From positions 1 to 54,315 of the forward strand of contig JAFUNS010000027.1 of assembly GCA_017472925.1 (NCBI GenBank): a stretch of 54,315 bases of DNA, written 5' to 3'. The notes under the pieces were generated by a model, which was not told where the DNA came from, made no database searches, and was given only the letters and a program-made list of their open reading frames with translations. The stretch is from Bacteroides sp. (GTDB lineage Bacteria; Bacteroidota; Bacteroidia; Bacteroidales; Bacteroidaceae). The position numbers and the translations under genes are program-made. How positions within the stretch are numbered: position 1 is the stretch's first letter; the number at the start of each line of letters is the position of its first letter. This document shows, one piece after another, positions 8,646 to 16,679 of the stretch.

Positions 8646-11012
8646 TTATTCACTCTTCACCACATCTGCCGGATTGATGTTGGCTGCTTTATGCACTTGC
8701 CAGAACAAGGTGCCGAGCGAAATGATACTTACCACCAGCAAGGCGATGATAAAGATGCCAATGCCTATAGGAGCCTTTACCACAAAATCTTGGGTGTATA
8801 GTGTGATGAGGTAATGGGCAATAGGAATGGCTACTACAAATGCCGCTACCAATACCACCACATATTTGCGGAAAAGCAAGCGGTACAGGTCCTTGATTTT
8901 AGCTCCATTCACCTTGCGGATACCAATCTCACGATAACGTTGGCGGGTGTCGAACAAGGAGATGCCGAACAGGCCGAGGCACGATATGGCTATGGCAATG
9001 AAGGCAAAGACAAAGTAGATGATGGTAATCTGACGGTCTTTTTTATAAATGTCCAATACATCATCTTTCAGCCAAGTATAAGAGAAATCTTCAGTATTGT
9101 AAATCTCTTGTGTGACTTTCTTCAGGTAATCTATACAATCCTTTTCCTGTCCAGGACGGATACGAATATTGGCTGTTCCCATATCTTGATCTCCCATCAA
9201 GACAAAGGCCATGGGCTTGATTCCTTGAGTTAGATGTCCGCTATAGTAATCTTCCACTACGGCAGTAACTGGCATCAATTGCTTTCCGCCTTCCACTATT
9301 TTCCCGTCTTTGGAGTAAATCCATTGTGTGCTCTCCCAACGGATGAAAGCCTCATCAAGCGACTGATAACCGAATGCTTTCATTGCAGCCCGGTTCAATA
9401 CTACCCTATAATCATATTTGTTTTCTCTTTGAGGAATCTTTCCTTCGATGACTGGTATATCAAATATTTCGAAGAATTTATCGGAAATAAACATCGTGAT
9501 ACAATTTACCATCTGTTCCTTATCGTTGAAGACTTTGGAATCATTCCCTTTAAACAAATTAGCGCCATACATGTGATTCTCAATATGCGGACATTCCTTT
9601 AACTTGGATTCTACCTGTCCGACACGTGCCCATATCGCCTTAATTTCTTCCATAGTAGCACCTCCATAGCTTTTTCTTTCATGTTGCAAATTAGCCATCA
9701 GGATACCTTCCGTACGAAATCCTGGCGATGTGTTTTGTAGAAAGGACAGATGTTTGCCTAAGTAAAGCGACACGATTATAATGCAGACTGTCAGCATATA
9801 TTGCACAAACAAGAACCCCATTCTCACCTTTACTGATTGACGATTGGTGCCGATAGTTCTCATAGAGGTGATGGCCGTCTTGTAGTTGTAGCGAATATAT
9901 GGATAGATGGATGTACACAAAGGCATCAGTAATACAAAGCCCAATGACAACCAGAGATCGAACCAAGTATAATTGAAAGTTTCCTGGAACAAGTGGCTGA
10001 CTGGTATTTGGGTGATTTCAATCAAGAACCAAGCTACATATATGGCAGGGATGACCAACAATAGATTCTCCAACCAGATTTGTACAAAGAGTCTATACCC
10101 TTTCAATCCAAATACTTTCTTGATACCAAATTCCTTACCACGGGTCATCATCAGCACCATGTAGATGTTGACAAAGTTCAGTATACCTACCAAGAACAGC
10201 AACAAAGCCACACCGGCAAGAAGGTAAATATATGTCATGTTGGTATGAAGGAAAAGTTCGTTATTAAAAGGATTTGTCCGTTCATAAGCTTGGCGTAAAG
10301 TCATGAGTTCATAACGCCAGTTGCTGTCTCCCTCTTTACGGAATACATTTGTTTCCGCATTGATAGCTTTCAAGTCAACATAAGGGGAAAGATGAATGAA
10401 TTCACCGATAAGCTGTCCCCAATCCTTCATCAAGTGAATGGAAAGCAAAGCATCAATTTCCATGGAAGTCTTACAATTCGGCAAATCTATGATACCACGC
10501 ACAGTTACCACATTATTATTATAAGTCATGCTTTTGCCGATAGGATTTGTTTCCCCAAATACCTTCTCTGCATAACTACGTGTCAGAATAGCATCATCCG
10601 GAGCATTCAAACGACATTCTCCTTCCACTAACGGATAGTTAAAGAAATGGAAGAACGTAGAATCTGCTATCCATACATTAGTGTTATTACTTTGCTCTTT
10701 GTATATCAGATTATCTTTTCTTCTGTCAATGAACGAACATCGCTGGATTATGTCGTCTTTACGAATCTTCTCTTTTTTCGTGAACGCATGCACATCGTCT
10801 ATAGAGGATACGAAGCGGCTATTATTGATATCACGGATGGCAACAACAACCCGTTCCCTATCCACACAATGTGTATCCACCGTCAGCTCCCGGTGGATGT
10901 ATCGCATCAGAATGATGCAACAAGCCAGGCTGAAGGCCAAGCCCAACAGATTGATAAGGGTGTACGATTTGGCACGTATCAAGAAGCGTGCGGCATACTT
11001 CAATGTTTTCAT
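8646..11012 (-). CDS. MacB/FtsX-type ABC transporter permease (tandem paralogue 2)
   Basis: 788 aa, same eight-helix double MacB-PCD/FtsX layout as its neighbours. The N-terminal 50 residues (T-L-K-Y-A-A-R-F-L-I-R) and the C-terminal 130 (from about A-F-I-A-I-A-I-S-C-L-G-L-F-G-I-S) match paralogues 1 and 3 almost residue for residue, with only scattered base changes in the DNA. The two periplasmic cores (about 55-260 and 430-650) are only distantly similar. That pattern fits tandem duplication followed by diversification of the periplasmic parts, with gene conversion keeping the ends alike. Role by family is export or lipoprotein/peptide handling powered by a separate ATPase. Confidence 0.9.
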   Translation of the reverse strand: MKTLKYAARFLIRAKSYTLINLLGLAFSLACCIILMRYIHRELTVDTHCVDRERVVVAIRDINNSRFVSSIDDVHAFTKKEKIRKDDIIQRCSFIDRRKDNLIYKEQSNNTNVWIADSTFFHFFNYPLVEGECRLNAPDDAILTRSYAEKVFGETNPIGKSMTYNNNVVTVRGIIDLPNCKTSMEIDALLSIHLMKDWGQLIGEFIHLSPYVDLKAINAETNVFRKEGDSNWRYELMTLRQAYERTNPFNNELFLHTNMTYIYLLAGVALLLFLVGILNFVNIYMVLMMTRGKEFGIKKVFGLKGYRLFVQIWLENLLLVIPAIYVAWFLIEITQIPVSHLFQETFNYTWFDLWLSLGFVLLMPLCTSIYPYIRYNYKTAITSMRTIGTNRQSVKVRMGFLFVQYMLTVCIIIVSLYLGKHLSFLQNTSPGFRTEGILMANLQHERKSYGGATMEEIKAIWARVGQVESKLKECPHIENHMYGANLFKGNDSKVFNDKEQMVNCITMFISDKFFEIFDIPVIEGKIPQRENKYDYRVVLNRAAMKAFGYQSLDEAFIRWESTQWIYSKDGKIVEGGKQLMPVTAVVEDYYSGHLTQGIKPMAFVLMGDQDMGTANIRIRPGQEKDCIDYLKKVTQEIYNTEDFSYTWLKDDVLDIYKKDRQITIIYFVFAFIAIAISCLGLFGISLFDTRQRYREIGIRKVNGAKIKDLYRLLFRKYVVVLVAAFVVAIPIAHYLITLYTQDFVVKAPIGIGIFIIALLVVSIISLGTLFWQVHKAANINPADVVKSE

Positions 11013-11036
11013 ATTTCTATATTTTTTGTTTCTTTC

Positions 11037-13397
11037 TTATTCACTCTTCACCACATCTGCCGGATTGATGTTGGCTGCTTTATGCACTTGCCAGAACAAG
11101 GTGCCGAGCGAAATGATACTTACCACCAGCAAAGCGATGATAAAGATGCCGATGCCTATCGGAGCCTTTACCACAAAATCTTGGGTGTATAGCGTGATGA
11201 GGTAATAGGCTATAGGAATGGCTACCACAAATGCAGCAATCAATACCATCACATATTTGCGGAAAAGCAAGCGGTACAAGTCCTTGATTTTAGCTCCATT
11301 CACCTTGCGGATACCAATTTCGCGATAACGTTGGCGGATGTCGAACAAGGAGATGCCGAACAGGCCGAGGCACGATATGGCTATGGCTATCAAGGCAAAG
11401 ATAGTGTAGATGGTGGCCACCTTGCGGTCTTCGTTGTAAAGGGCTTTTATATCATCTTCCAGGAAGGTGTATTCCAAATTCTCCACTCCATATATCTCTT
11501 TCATTGTTTCTTTTATGGATGCCAACAGATTTTGTAAGTTCCCTTCTTGGTAAGCAATATAGCTGTATTCACCACCAAACCTGTCAATCTCGTAAATGGT
11601 TGGCTGTGCACCGGCCGAAAGATGTCCGGCATAATAATCTTCAACAACTGCTTCAATGGGGTATAATGTAGTCTGTTTGTTCTTTCTGAATCTGTCGGCT
11701 TCTACTACTTTTGCTTCTTCTAAAGACGAAAAGCCAAAAGCTTTCATGGCCGAACGGTTCAATACGTGATATCTCTTCTCTGTTGATTTTTCAAGTAAGG
11801 CACCTTCTTCAATGTCTATATTGAACATCTTGAAAAACGAGGGCGATATGCGTTTCATACTCAGAAAAACGGTTTTTCCTTCTTCATTTACATAATCCTG
11901 ACCGTATCCGCCTATCAATGGATCAAAATAAGACTCCTGATATTCTATGTAGGGACAAGCCGCTATTTTATCTCGCAACAATTTTCGTTGTGCATTGTCG
12001 GCCTTCCATTTCTCTTCTGAAAAGTTACTGAAGTCTTTCGATTGATAAAGCAACTTGATGTTGATGATGTTTTCTGTACGGAAGCCCGGCTCGGTATTCA
12101 GCATCAACCCTAACTGACGGTCGAAATATAGGGCAAACACAACCAAAAGGAAAGTCAACACATATTGAATACCTAAGAACATCATGCGCGAGTGTACCGA
12201 ACGGCTGCTCCAACCAATGGATTGGATGGAACGGACAGGCGGTGCATAGTTATACTTTATGAATGGATAGATGGAGGTAACCAAAGGAAGAATAACCAAC
12301 AATCCTAAAGATAACCAACCGTCGAATGGAGTATAGAAGAAAGGCATATTCAGTAGTCTGCCGACAGGAATTTGCGTTACTTCTACAATGAGCCAGGCTG
12401 CCATCAAAGCCCAGAATATCAACAAGAAGTTTTCCATTCCTATTTGTAGGAAAATTCTGAAGCCACTGGCACCATATACTTTCTTCAAACCGTATTCCTT
12501 GCCACGACGGAGCATGGCTACCAAGTAAAGGTTTACAAAATTCAGTATGCCCGTCAACAGCATCAGCAAGCAAACTCCCGACAGAATCAGAATATGCGAA
12601 CGGATTCCCGAAAGAGTCATTGTCTTCTCTAAATCATCATGCAAGTTTCCTTGCCAATAGAGTTCTTTTATGGGTAGGAAACTGAATGTATATTGTCGGG
12701 TATCCCATTGAGGGTCGTTCAAATATCGTGGCTTGCTTCCTATGGCATTCATGGCCTTCATGTCTGTATTTGGCATGAAACGATACAGCTCGGTGGCCAT
12801 TCGTTCCCATTGAGTGGACAATTCATAAGACAATACCATATCAAACTGAAGGCTTGTTTTGCAGGAGGGGTTGTCCAATATACCTTCCACTACCAAATCC
12901 TTTCCGTTGGAATGTCGGATTACTTTCCCTATCGGGCTTTCATTGCCAAAAATCTTTTGGGCAAAGTCTTTTTTCAGTAATACTGATTCCGGCTTGTCCA
13001 ACTTAATCTTTCCTTGGACGACCGGATAAGGGAATAATTGAAAATATACGCTATCCGTTACCAAGGTTCGCAATGCGAAGCGTTGGCCATTAACATCGAT
13101 AAAGTCTTCGACCAACGGAGTATAGTGGGTTGCTTTATCAATATATCTCTTGTCGAGATTTATCGAATCGTACGAATAATGGGAAAAGCCACCGATGTAT
13201 TCTCCTCCTTCCATGGAAACCTTGACCGCATATACTTGCTCCCTATCCACACAATGTGTATCCACAGACAGCTCCCGATGGATGTATCGCATCAGAATGA
13301 TGCAACAAGCCAGGCTGAAGGCCAAGCCCAACAGATTAATAAGGGTGTACGATTTGGCACGTATCAAGAAGCGTGCGGCATACTTCAATGTTTTCAT
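11037..13397 (-). CDS. MacB/FtsX-type ABC transporter permease (tandem paralogue 3)
   Basis: 786 aa, the most upstream of the three near-identical-ended permeases. TM1 at about 20-40, a periplasmic core, a three-helix bundle near 265-375, a further helix at about 400, a second core and three C-terminal helices; it ends N-P-A-D-V-V-K-S-E. The cytoplasmic loop R-Q-R-Y-R-E-I-G-I-R-K-V-N-G-A is intact. Unlike paralogues 1 and 2, its start is preceded by the TGATCAAG A-rich leader used by several TlpA-like genes, not by the T-rich spacer. Together with the 41-bp gap to the upstream permease this makes it the likely founder of the array. Confidence 0.9.
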   Translation of the reverse strand: MKTLKYAARFLIRAKSYTLINLLGLAFSLACCIILMRYIHRELSVDTHCVDREQVYAVKVSMEGGEYIGGFSHYSYDSINLDKRYIDKATHYTPLVEDFIDVNGQRFALRTLVTDSVYFQLFPYPVVQGKIKLDKPESVLLKKDFAQKIFGNESPIGKVIRHSNGKDLVVEGILDNPSCKTSLQFDMVLSYELSTQWERMATELYRFMPNTDMKAMNAIGSKPRYLNDPQWDTRQYTFSFLPIKELYWQGNLHDDLEKTMTLSGIRSHILILSGVCLLMLLTGILNFVNLYLVAMLRRGKEYGLKKVYGASGFRIFLQIGMENFLLIFWALMAAWLIVEVTQIPVGRLLNMPFFYTPFDGWLSLGLLVILPLVTSIYPFIKYNYAPPVRSIQSIGWSSRSVHSRMMFLGIQYVLTFLLVVFALYFDRQLGLMLNTEPGFRTENIINIKLLYQSKDFSNFSEEKWKADNAQRKLLRDKIAACPYIEYQESYFDPLIGGYGQDYVNEEGKTVFLSMKRISPSFFKMFNIDIEEGALLEKSTEKRYHVLNRSAMKAFGFSSLEEAKVVEADRFRKNKQTTLYPIEAVVEDYYAGHLSAGAQPTIYEIDRFGGEYSYIAYQEGNLQNLLASIKETMKEIYGVENLEYTFLEDDIKALYNEDRKVATIYTIFALIAIAISCLGLFGISLFDIRQRYREIGIRKVNGAKIKDLYRLLFRKYVMVLIAAFVVAIPIAYYLITLYTQDFVVKAPIGIGIFIIALLVVSIISLGTLFWQVHKAANINPADVVKSE

Positions 13398-13438
13398 ATT
13401 GATGTGTTTTTCTTGATCATTTACAAATATATAATAAA

Positions 13439-15808
13439 TTATTCACTCTTCACTACATCCGCAGGATTCTCGTTGGCAGCTTTCCAAACCCGATAGCCGA
13501 TGCTTAGTGCTATGATTATAGCGATGCCAAAGAATATCAAAGCAAAAGGTAATATGCCTATTTCTGCTTGACGGCTATAAGATTGTATCCATGTCTTCAT
13601 GATGCCATAAGCTATGGGGAAAGCCACGCATGAAGATATAACCAGCAGAGTCAAGTATTCCTTGGCAAACATTTGCAGGATGGTATTTATATGGGCACCG
13701 TTTACTTTACGAATGGCAATCTCTTTGCGACGCTGCTCGCAAGTCATGGTAACCAGTGAGTAGATGCCGAATATGGATATAAGTATACAAACCAATGAAA
13801 CAAATTCAAGAAGTCTCATCAACGTATTCTCCGATTGGAGGTATTGGTTGAATGCTTCCTCTTCGTTATAAAGGCGAAGCCATTTGTCCGGACAAGTTTC
13901 TTCATACATCTTTTCAATGGCTTGCCTACATTCATTCCATGTGCCTTCCTTGAATCTGAACAATACGGCTCCATTGCTTCTGCTGGGTTGTTTTACTGCA
14001 TTTACAAAAGCGGTGTAAGGTGTGGGCATGGACGGAGAAGAATATATGCAATCCTTTACCACCCCTTCTACCGTTTGATAGAATCCTTTGCTCATATGGA
14101 AATAGACTTTCTTTCCGATGGCTTCTTCCGGAGTCCATCCAAATGCTTCAGCTGTACTTTCGGTTATATAAAGTCTGCCTACACCGGTTTCCGAAGTAAG
14201 GGGCTCTCCGCAAATCTGTTGGATATGATACAAATCCATAAAGTCTTTCCCGGCAAGAATCAATGACAGGTTCACATTCCCTTCATCTGTACCCCCTTGT
14301 GTATTGTCCCAACTGCCGGCCAAAAAGCTTCCATAACTTCCCATGGCTACCAAGGGATTATAGAGAGGGGGCAATACTTCCTCCACCATCGGGAGTGAGG
14401 CTATCTTTTCTTTCCATACATTCATATCCTCTTCATACCAAACGGATACGCTGGCTATGTTGTGATGCACCATTCCCAAATCACTGTTTCTGAGGTGGTT
14501 AAGTTGCTTGTTGACCAATGTAGTACAAACCATAAAGAACAGACATACTCCCAATTGTACGATGACACTTCCTTTCCGTAACCACTTTTCCCTTCGGGCA
14601 GACAACAGGTTCTGTTGCACCTGCTGATTTAAGAACGGACGTACAATTACCAGCATCAGCAATAAAACGATGATGGCGATGATTGTAAAACAGGTAGCCG
14701 CTTCCAGATACATGCTCAGTTGTGTCATTTCGATGTGGGCATAGTTGCTGAAAGGAGCGAAGGCTATTTCGGTTATCATCATGCCTAAGAACATGGAAAA
14801 GAAGAGCATCACCATGATTTCTGTTGCCAATAAAGCGACAAGCGATAACCGGGAAGCACCATTCACTTTGCGCAAGGCCATTTCTTTTTGGCGGACGCGG
14901 ATGCGGTTCACAAAGATAGTCAGATAATTCACCAATGCACAAGTTATAATCAGCAGCCCCGTACCTGCGAAGTACATGATGTAATGAATGCTGATATGCC
15001 CTGTGTAATAAGAAGAAGCCGATGCTCCGAAGTATCCCTCTTCAAAATGGATTTCGTTTACAGGCACCAAATTGAATGCTTTTTTGGAGTTTTCTCGCAC
15101 GTTGTCCGTAATCTCTTTCGGGAAGTTGGCGTTCATCTTTTGTTGTAATTCATCAGGATTTACCCCCTCTCTTAATTTGATTAGTATGCGGAACATGTGG
15201 AAGTCCCACATTTCCGGATAATTCAAATCGCCCATAAAGTCGTAATGCAAGTGAGAATGTTTCCCCCATCCCGTTACAATGGCTCCGATGGTTCTCTTTT
15301 CATTGTCGAGCTCTACCTCTTTACCTAAAGGTGAATGATTGCCGTACAATTCTTCGGCCATTTGTTCGGTTATGGCTACTTCTTTGCTGCCTTTCATCAT
15401 GAAATGGGTATTGCCGGCAACTATTTTAATATGCATGAAGTTCATGAAGGAACTGTCCGCCGAAATGAAGTTCACTTCCTTTCTTACATTACCGGTATAC
15501 AATCGGTTGGGTACTCTATTGAATACGGCATAGTCTTCTATTTCCGGGTGATTGTCTTTCAGACGTTTCCCTAAAGGATAGGGTAAGACAAACTCTCTGT
15601 TTGAAGCAATGGAAGACGAGTCGGCTTTCACGTAATACAGTCGTTCTGCATCTTCATGAAATACATCGTATGATTGTTCATATTTCACCCATAGGGTAGC
15701 CAGGGCAAAACATGCCAAACCGATGGCCAATCCTAAGATACTAATGACGCTCTGTGTCTTGTACTTTAATAAGTTGCGCACGGCAATTTTCAGGTAATGT
15801 AGTAGCAT
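13439..15808 (-). CDS. MacB/FtsX-type ABC transporter permease (divergent member)
   Basis: 789 aa. Same double MacB-PCD/FtsX topology, but the N-terminus (M-L-L-H-Y-L-K-I-A-V-R-N-L-L-K-Y-K) and the rest are clearly different from the three following paralogues. It still ends N-P-A-D-V-V-K-S-E and keeps the loop R-R-K-E-I-A-I-R-K-V-N-G-A, so it is the same family. It is first in the permease operon and lies directly below the 870-bp repeat-rich region that probably carries the promoter. An upstream in-frame start is not available. Family certain; substrate unknown. Confidence 0.9.
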   Translation of the reverse strand: MLLHYLKIAVRNLLKYKTQSVISILGLAIGLACFALATLWVKYEQSYDVFHEDAERLYYVKADSSSIASNREFVLPYPLGKRLKDNHPEIEDYAVFNRVPNRLYTGNVRKEVNFISADSSFMNFMHIKIVAGNTHFMMKGSKEVAITEQMAEELYGNHSPLGKEVELDNEKRTIGAIVTGWGKHSHLHYDFMGDLNYPEMWDFHMFRILIKLREGVNPDELQQKMNANFPKEITDNVRENSKKAFNLVPVNEIHFEEGYFGASASSYYTGHISIHYIMYFAGTGLLIITCALVNYLTIFVNRIRVRQKEMALRKVNGASRLSLVALLATEIMVMLFFSMFLGMMITEIAFAPFSNYAHIEMTQLSMYLEAATCFTIIAIIVLLLMLVIVRPFLNQQVQQNLLSARREKWLRKGSVIVQLGVCLFFMVCTTLVNKQLNHLRNSDLGMVHHNIASVSVWYEEDMNVWKEKIASLPMVEEVLPPLYNPLVAMGSYGSFLAGSWDNTQGGTDEGNVNLSLILAGKDFMDLYHIQQICGEPLTSETGVGRLYITESTAEAFGWTPEEAIGKKVYFHMSKGFYQTVEGVVKDCIYSSPSMPTPYTAFVNAVKQPSRSNGAVLFRFKEGTWNECRQAIEKMYEETCPDKWLRLYNEEEAFNQYLQSENTLMRLLEFVSLVCILISIFGIYSLVTMTCEQRRKEIAIRKVNGAHINTILQMFAKEYLTLLVISSCVAFPIAYGIMKTWIQSYSRQAEIGILPFALIFFGIAIIIALSIGYRVWKAANENPADVVKSE

Positions 15809-15937
15809 ACTAAAAATATTTTATTGTTTTTTCTTTCGTTAAATTATTATTACACGCATTTATTCCTCTATATAAATTATACTACAAAAACCGTGCCAGA
15901 ATGATAACGCACTGATTAATAAGGATGAAACATTTTT

Positions 15938-15945
15938 TAACTTTG
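15938..15945 (+). promoter_or_regulatory. TAnnTTTG -7 element facing the operators
   Basis: TAACTTTG matches the Bacteroides -7 consensus exactly on the plus strand. The expected start, about 7 bp downstream, would fall on the first base of the GTGCGA palindrome, which would suit repression. No clear -33 TTTG is seen. The only frame it could serve is the 27-codon ORF at 16030. Confidence 0.4.
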
Positions 15946-15952
15946 TTAAAAG

Positions 15953-15988
15953 TGTGCGATATCGCACAAAAAACGTGCGAATTCGCAC
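15953..15988. promoter_or_regulatory. Twin palindromic operators, GTGCGAWWTCGCAC
   Basis: TGTGCGATATCGCACA (15953-15968) and GTGCGAATTCGCAC (15975-15988) are both perfect palindromes sharing GTGCGA-WW-TCGCAC. Their centres are 21 bp apart, two helical turns, so two dimers would sit on the same face of the helix. This is the expected design of a cooperative repressor or activator site. They lie about 145-180 bp upstream of the first permease gene. The protein that binds is unknown. Confidence 0.65.
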
Positions 15989-16029
15989 ATACAACACATG
16001 CTTTTTTTTTGAGAGGAATTGAAAAAAGA

Positions 16030-16113
16030 ATGAATAAAATAATAAATATATACAAATTAGTACTTTTCGTCATGAGTATCCTCTCTTACAAAAAGTTTTT
16101 TTCGCAATTTTAG
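16030..16113 (+). CDS. Possible 27-aa hydrophobic peptide
   Basis: ATG at 16030 follows a GAGGA-like purine stretch and opens 27 codons (M-N-K-I-I-N-I-Y-K-L-V-L-F-V-M-S-I-L-S-Y-K-K-F-F-S-Q-F). The centre is hydrophobic enough for one short membrane helix with basic ends. It is the only frame downstream of the plus-strand -7 element at 15938 and the twin operators. A frame this short in AT-rich DNA can arise by chance, so this is a weak call with no family match. Confidence 0.2.
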   Translation: MNKIINIYKLVLFVMSILSYKKFFSQF

Positions 16114-16175
16114 TTACATAGTTACAGCGGCATTGATAATCAGTATATTAACCCTGTAACTAACCATGTAGCTAA
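16109..16175. repeat. Imperfect inverted repeat, TTAGTTACAT...
   Basis: TTAGTTACATAGTTACAG (16109-16126) is mirrored by CTGTAACTAACCATGTAGC (from 16154), with a few mismatches and a 27-bp loop; a third TTAGTTACAT follows at 16181. It could be a set of GTTAC half-sites for a regulator. No function can be read from the sequence. Confidence 0.4.
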
Positions 16176-16308
16176 CTTTTTTAGTTACATTATACTTTCT
16201 TTGTACTTCAATATGCTTGTGAATTCCTTGTTAATTTATTGATATATAGGGAGTAATGTTTGATTAAAATGCATTGTTTATTTGTACACAATGCTTTGTA
16301 CAATAAAA

Positions 16309-16370
16309 CGCAATACTTTGGTTATATAACCGCAATACTTTGGTTATATAACCGCAATGTTTTGTTTATA
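16309..16370. repeat. 22-bp tandem repeat with GGTTATATAACC palindromes
   Basis: Two identical 22-bp units (16309-16330 and 16331-16352) and a third, decayed one (16353-16370) abut without spacers; similar AATGCTTTG/ATGCATTG pieces precede them from about 16270. Each junction forms the perfect palindrome GGTTATATAACC (16320-16331 and 16342-16353), 22 bp apart. The arrangement resembles an iteron or multi-site operator. No replication gene is nearby, so a regulatory array is more likely. Confidence 0.6.
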
Positions 16371-16536
16371 GTTTGCGAATGTAGGTAAATCCTTTTGCCT
16401 GCGCTATTTTAACGTTTTTTAGACTGGAATATGGCATTTTTCTGTCCGTAACCTACACAAATCAGTCCTTTATTCACGCTATATCGTGTCATTTCATTGT
16501 TTATGTATCAAGAATGTTGGGAAAATACCATTCTTT

Positions 16537-16587
16537 GTGTGTAAGTAAAGTGTGTAAGGAAATTCCCTACACACTTTACCTACACAC
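16537..16587. repeat. 51-bp near-perfect palindrome
   Basis: Two 25-bp arms around a single central A (16562) are complementary at all but two positions; the core is GTAAAGTGTGTA ... TACACACTTTAC. Within each arm GTGTGTA occurs twice. It lies 93 bp beyond the stop of the TlpA gene at 16680. It lacks a T-tract on either side, so it is not a standard terminator; a protein-binding dyad or cruciform site is more likely. Confidence 0.6.
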
Positions 16588-16679
16588 TTTAACTTGCTGA
16601 TATTCAGTGGTGAGTGTAAGATGCAAGTAAAATCGAAAAAAACTTTTTTTGAAAATGGATTGGAGGGAGCCTTTTTCGC

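Larger units (their letters stand above)
15809..16679. other. 870-bp non-coding region dense in palindromes and repeats
   Basis: This is the longest gene-free stretch in the window. In order it holds two matched operators (15953-15988), a GTTACA dyad (16109-16175), a 22-bp tandem repeat (16309-16370) and a 51-bp near-perfect palindrome (16537-16587), each listed separately. It is strongly AT-rich. It lies between the TlpA gene at 16680 and the first permease, so it should carry the permease operon's promoter. No TAnnTTTG was found on the minus strand here; one occurs on the plus strand at 15938. The only plausible coding piece is a 27-codon frame at 16030-16113 (+). Confidence 0.7.

Noticed and set aside
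15925-16113. 62-codon plus-strand frame over the palindromes
   Set aside because: Its start lies upstream of the -7 box and its first half is just the operators translated; only the last 27 codons could be a gene.
16250-16380. Replication origin (iterons)
   Set aside because: Repeats look iteron-like but there is no DnaA box cluster, rep gene or partition gene nearby.
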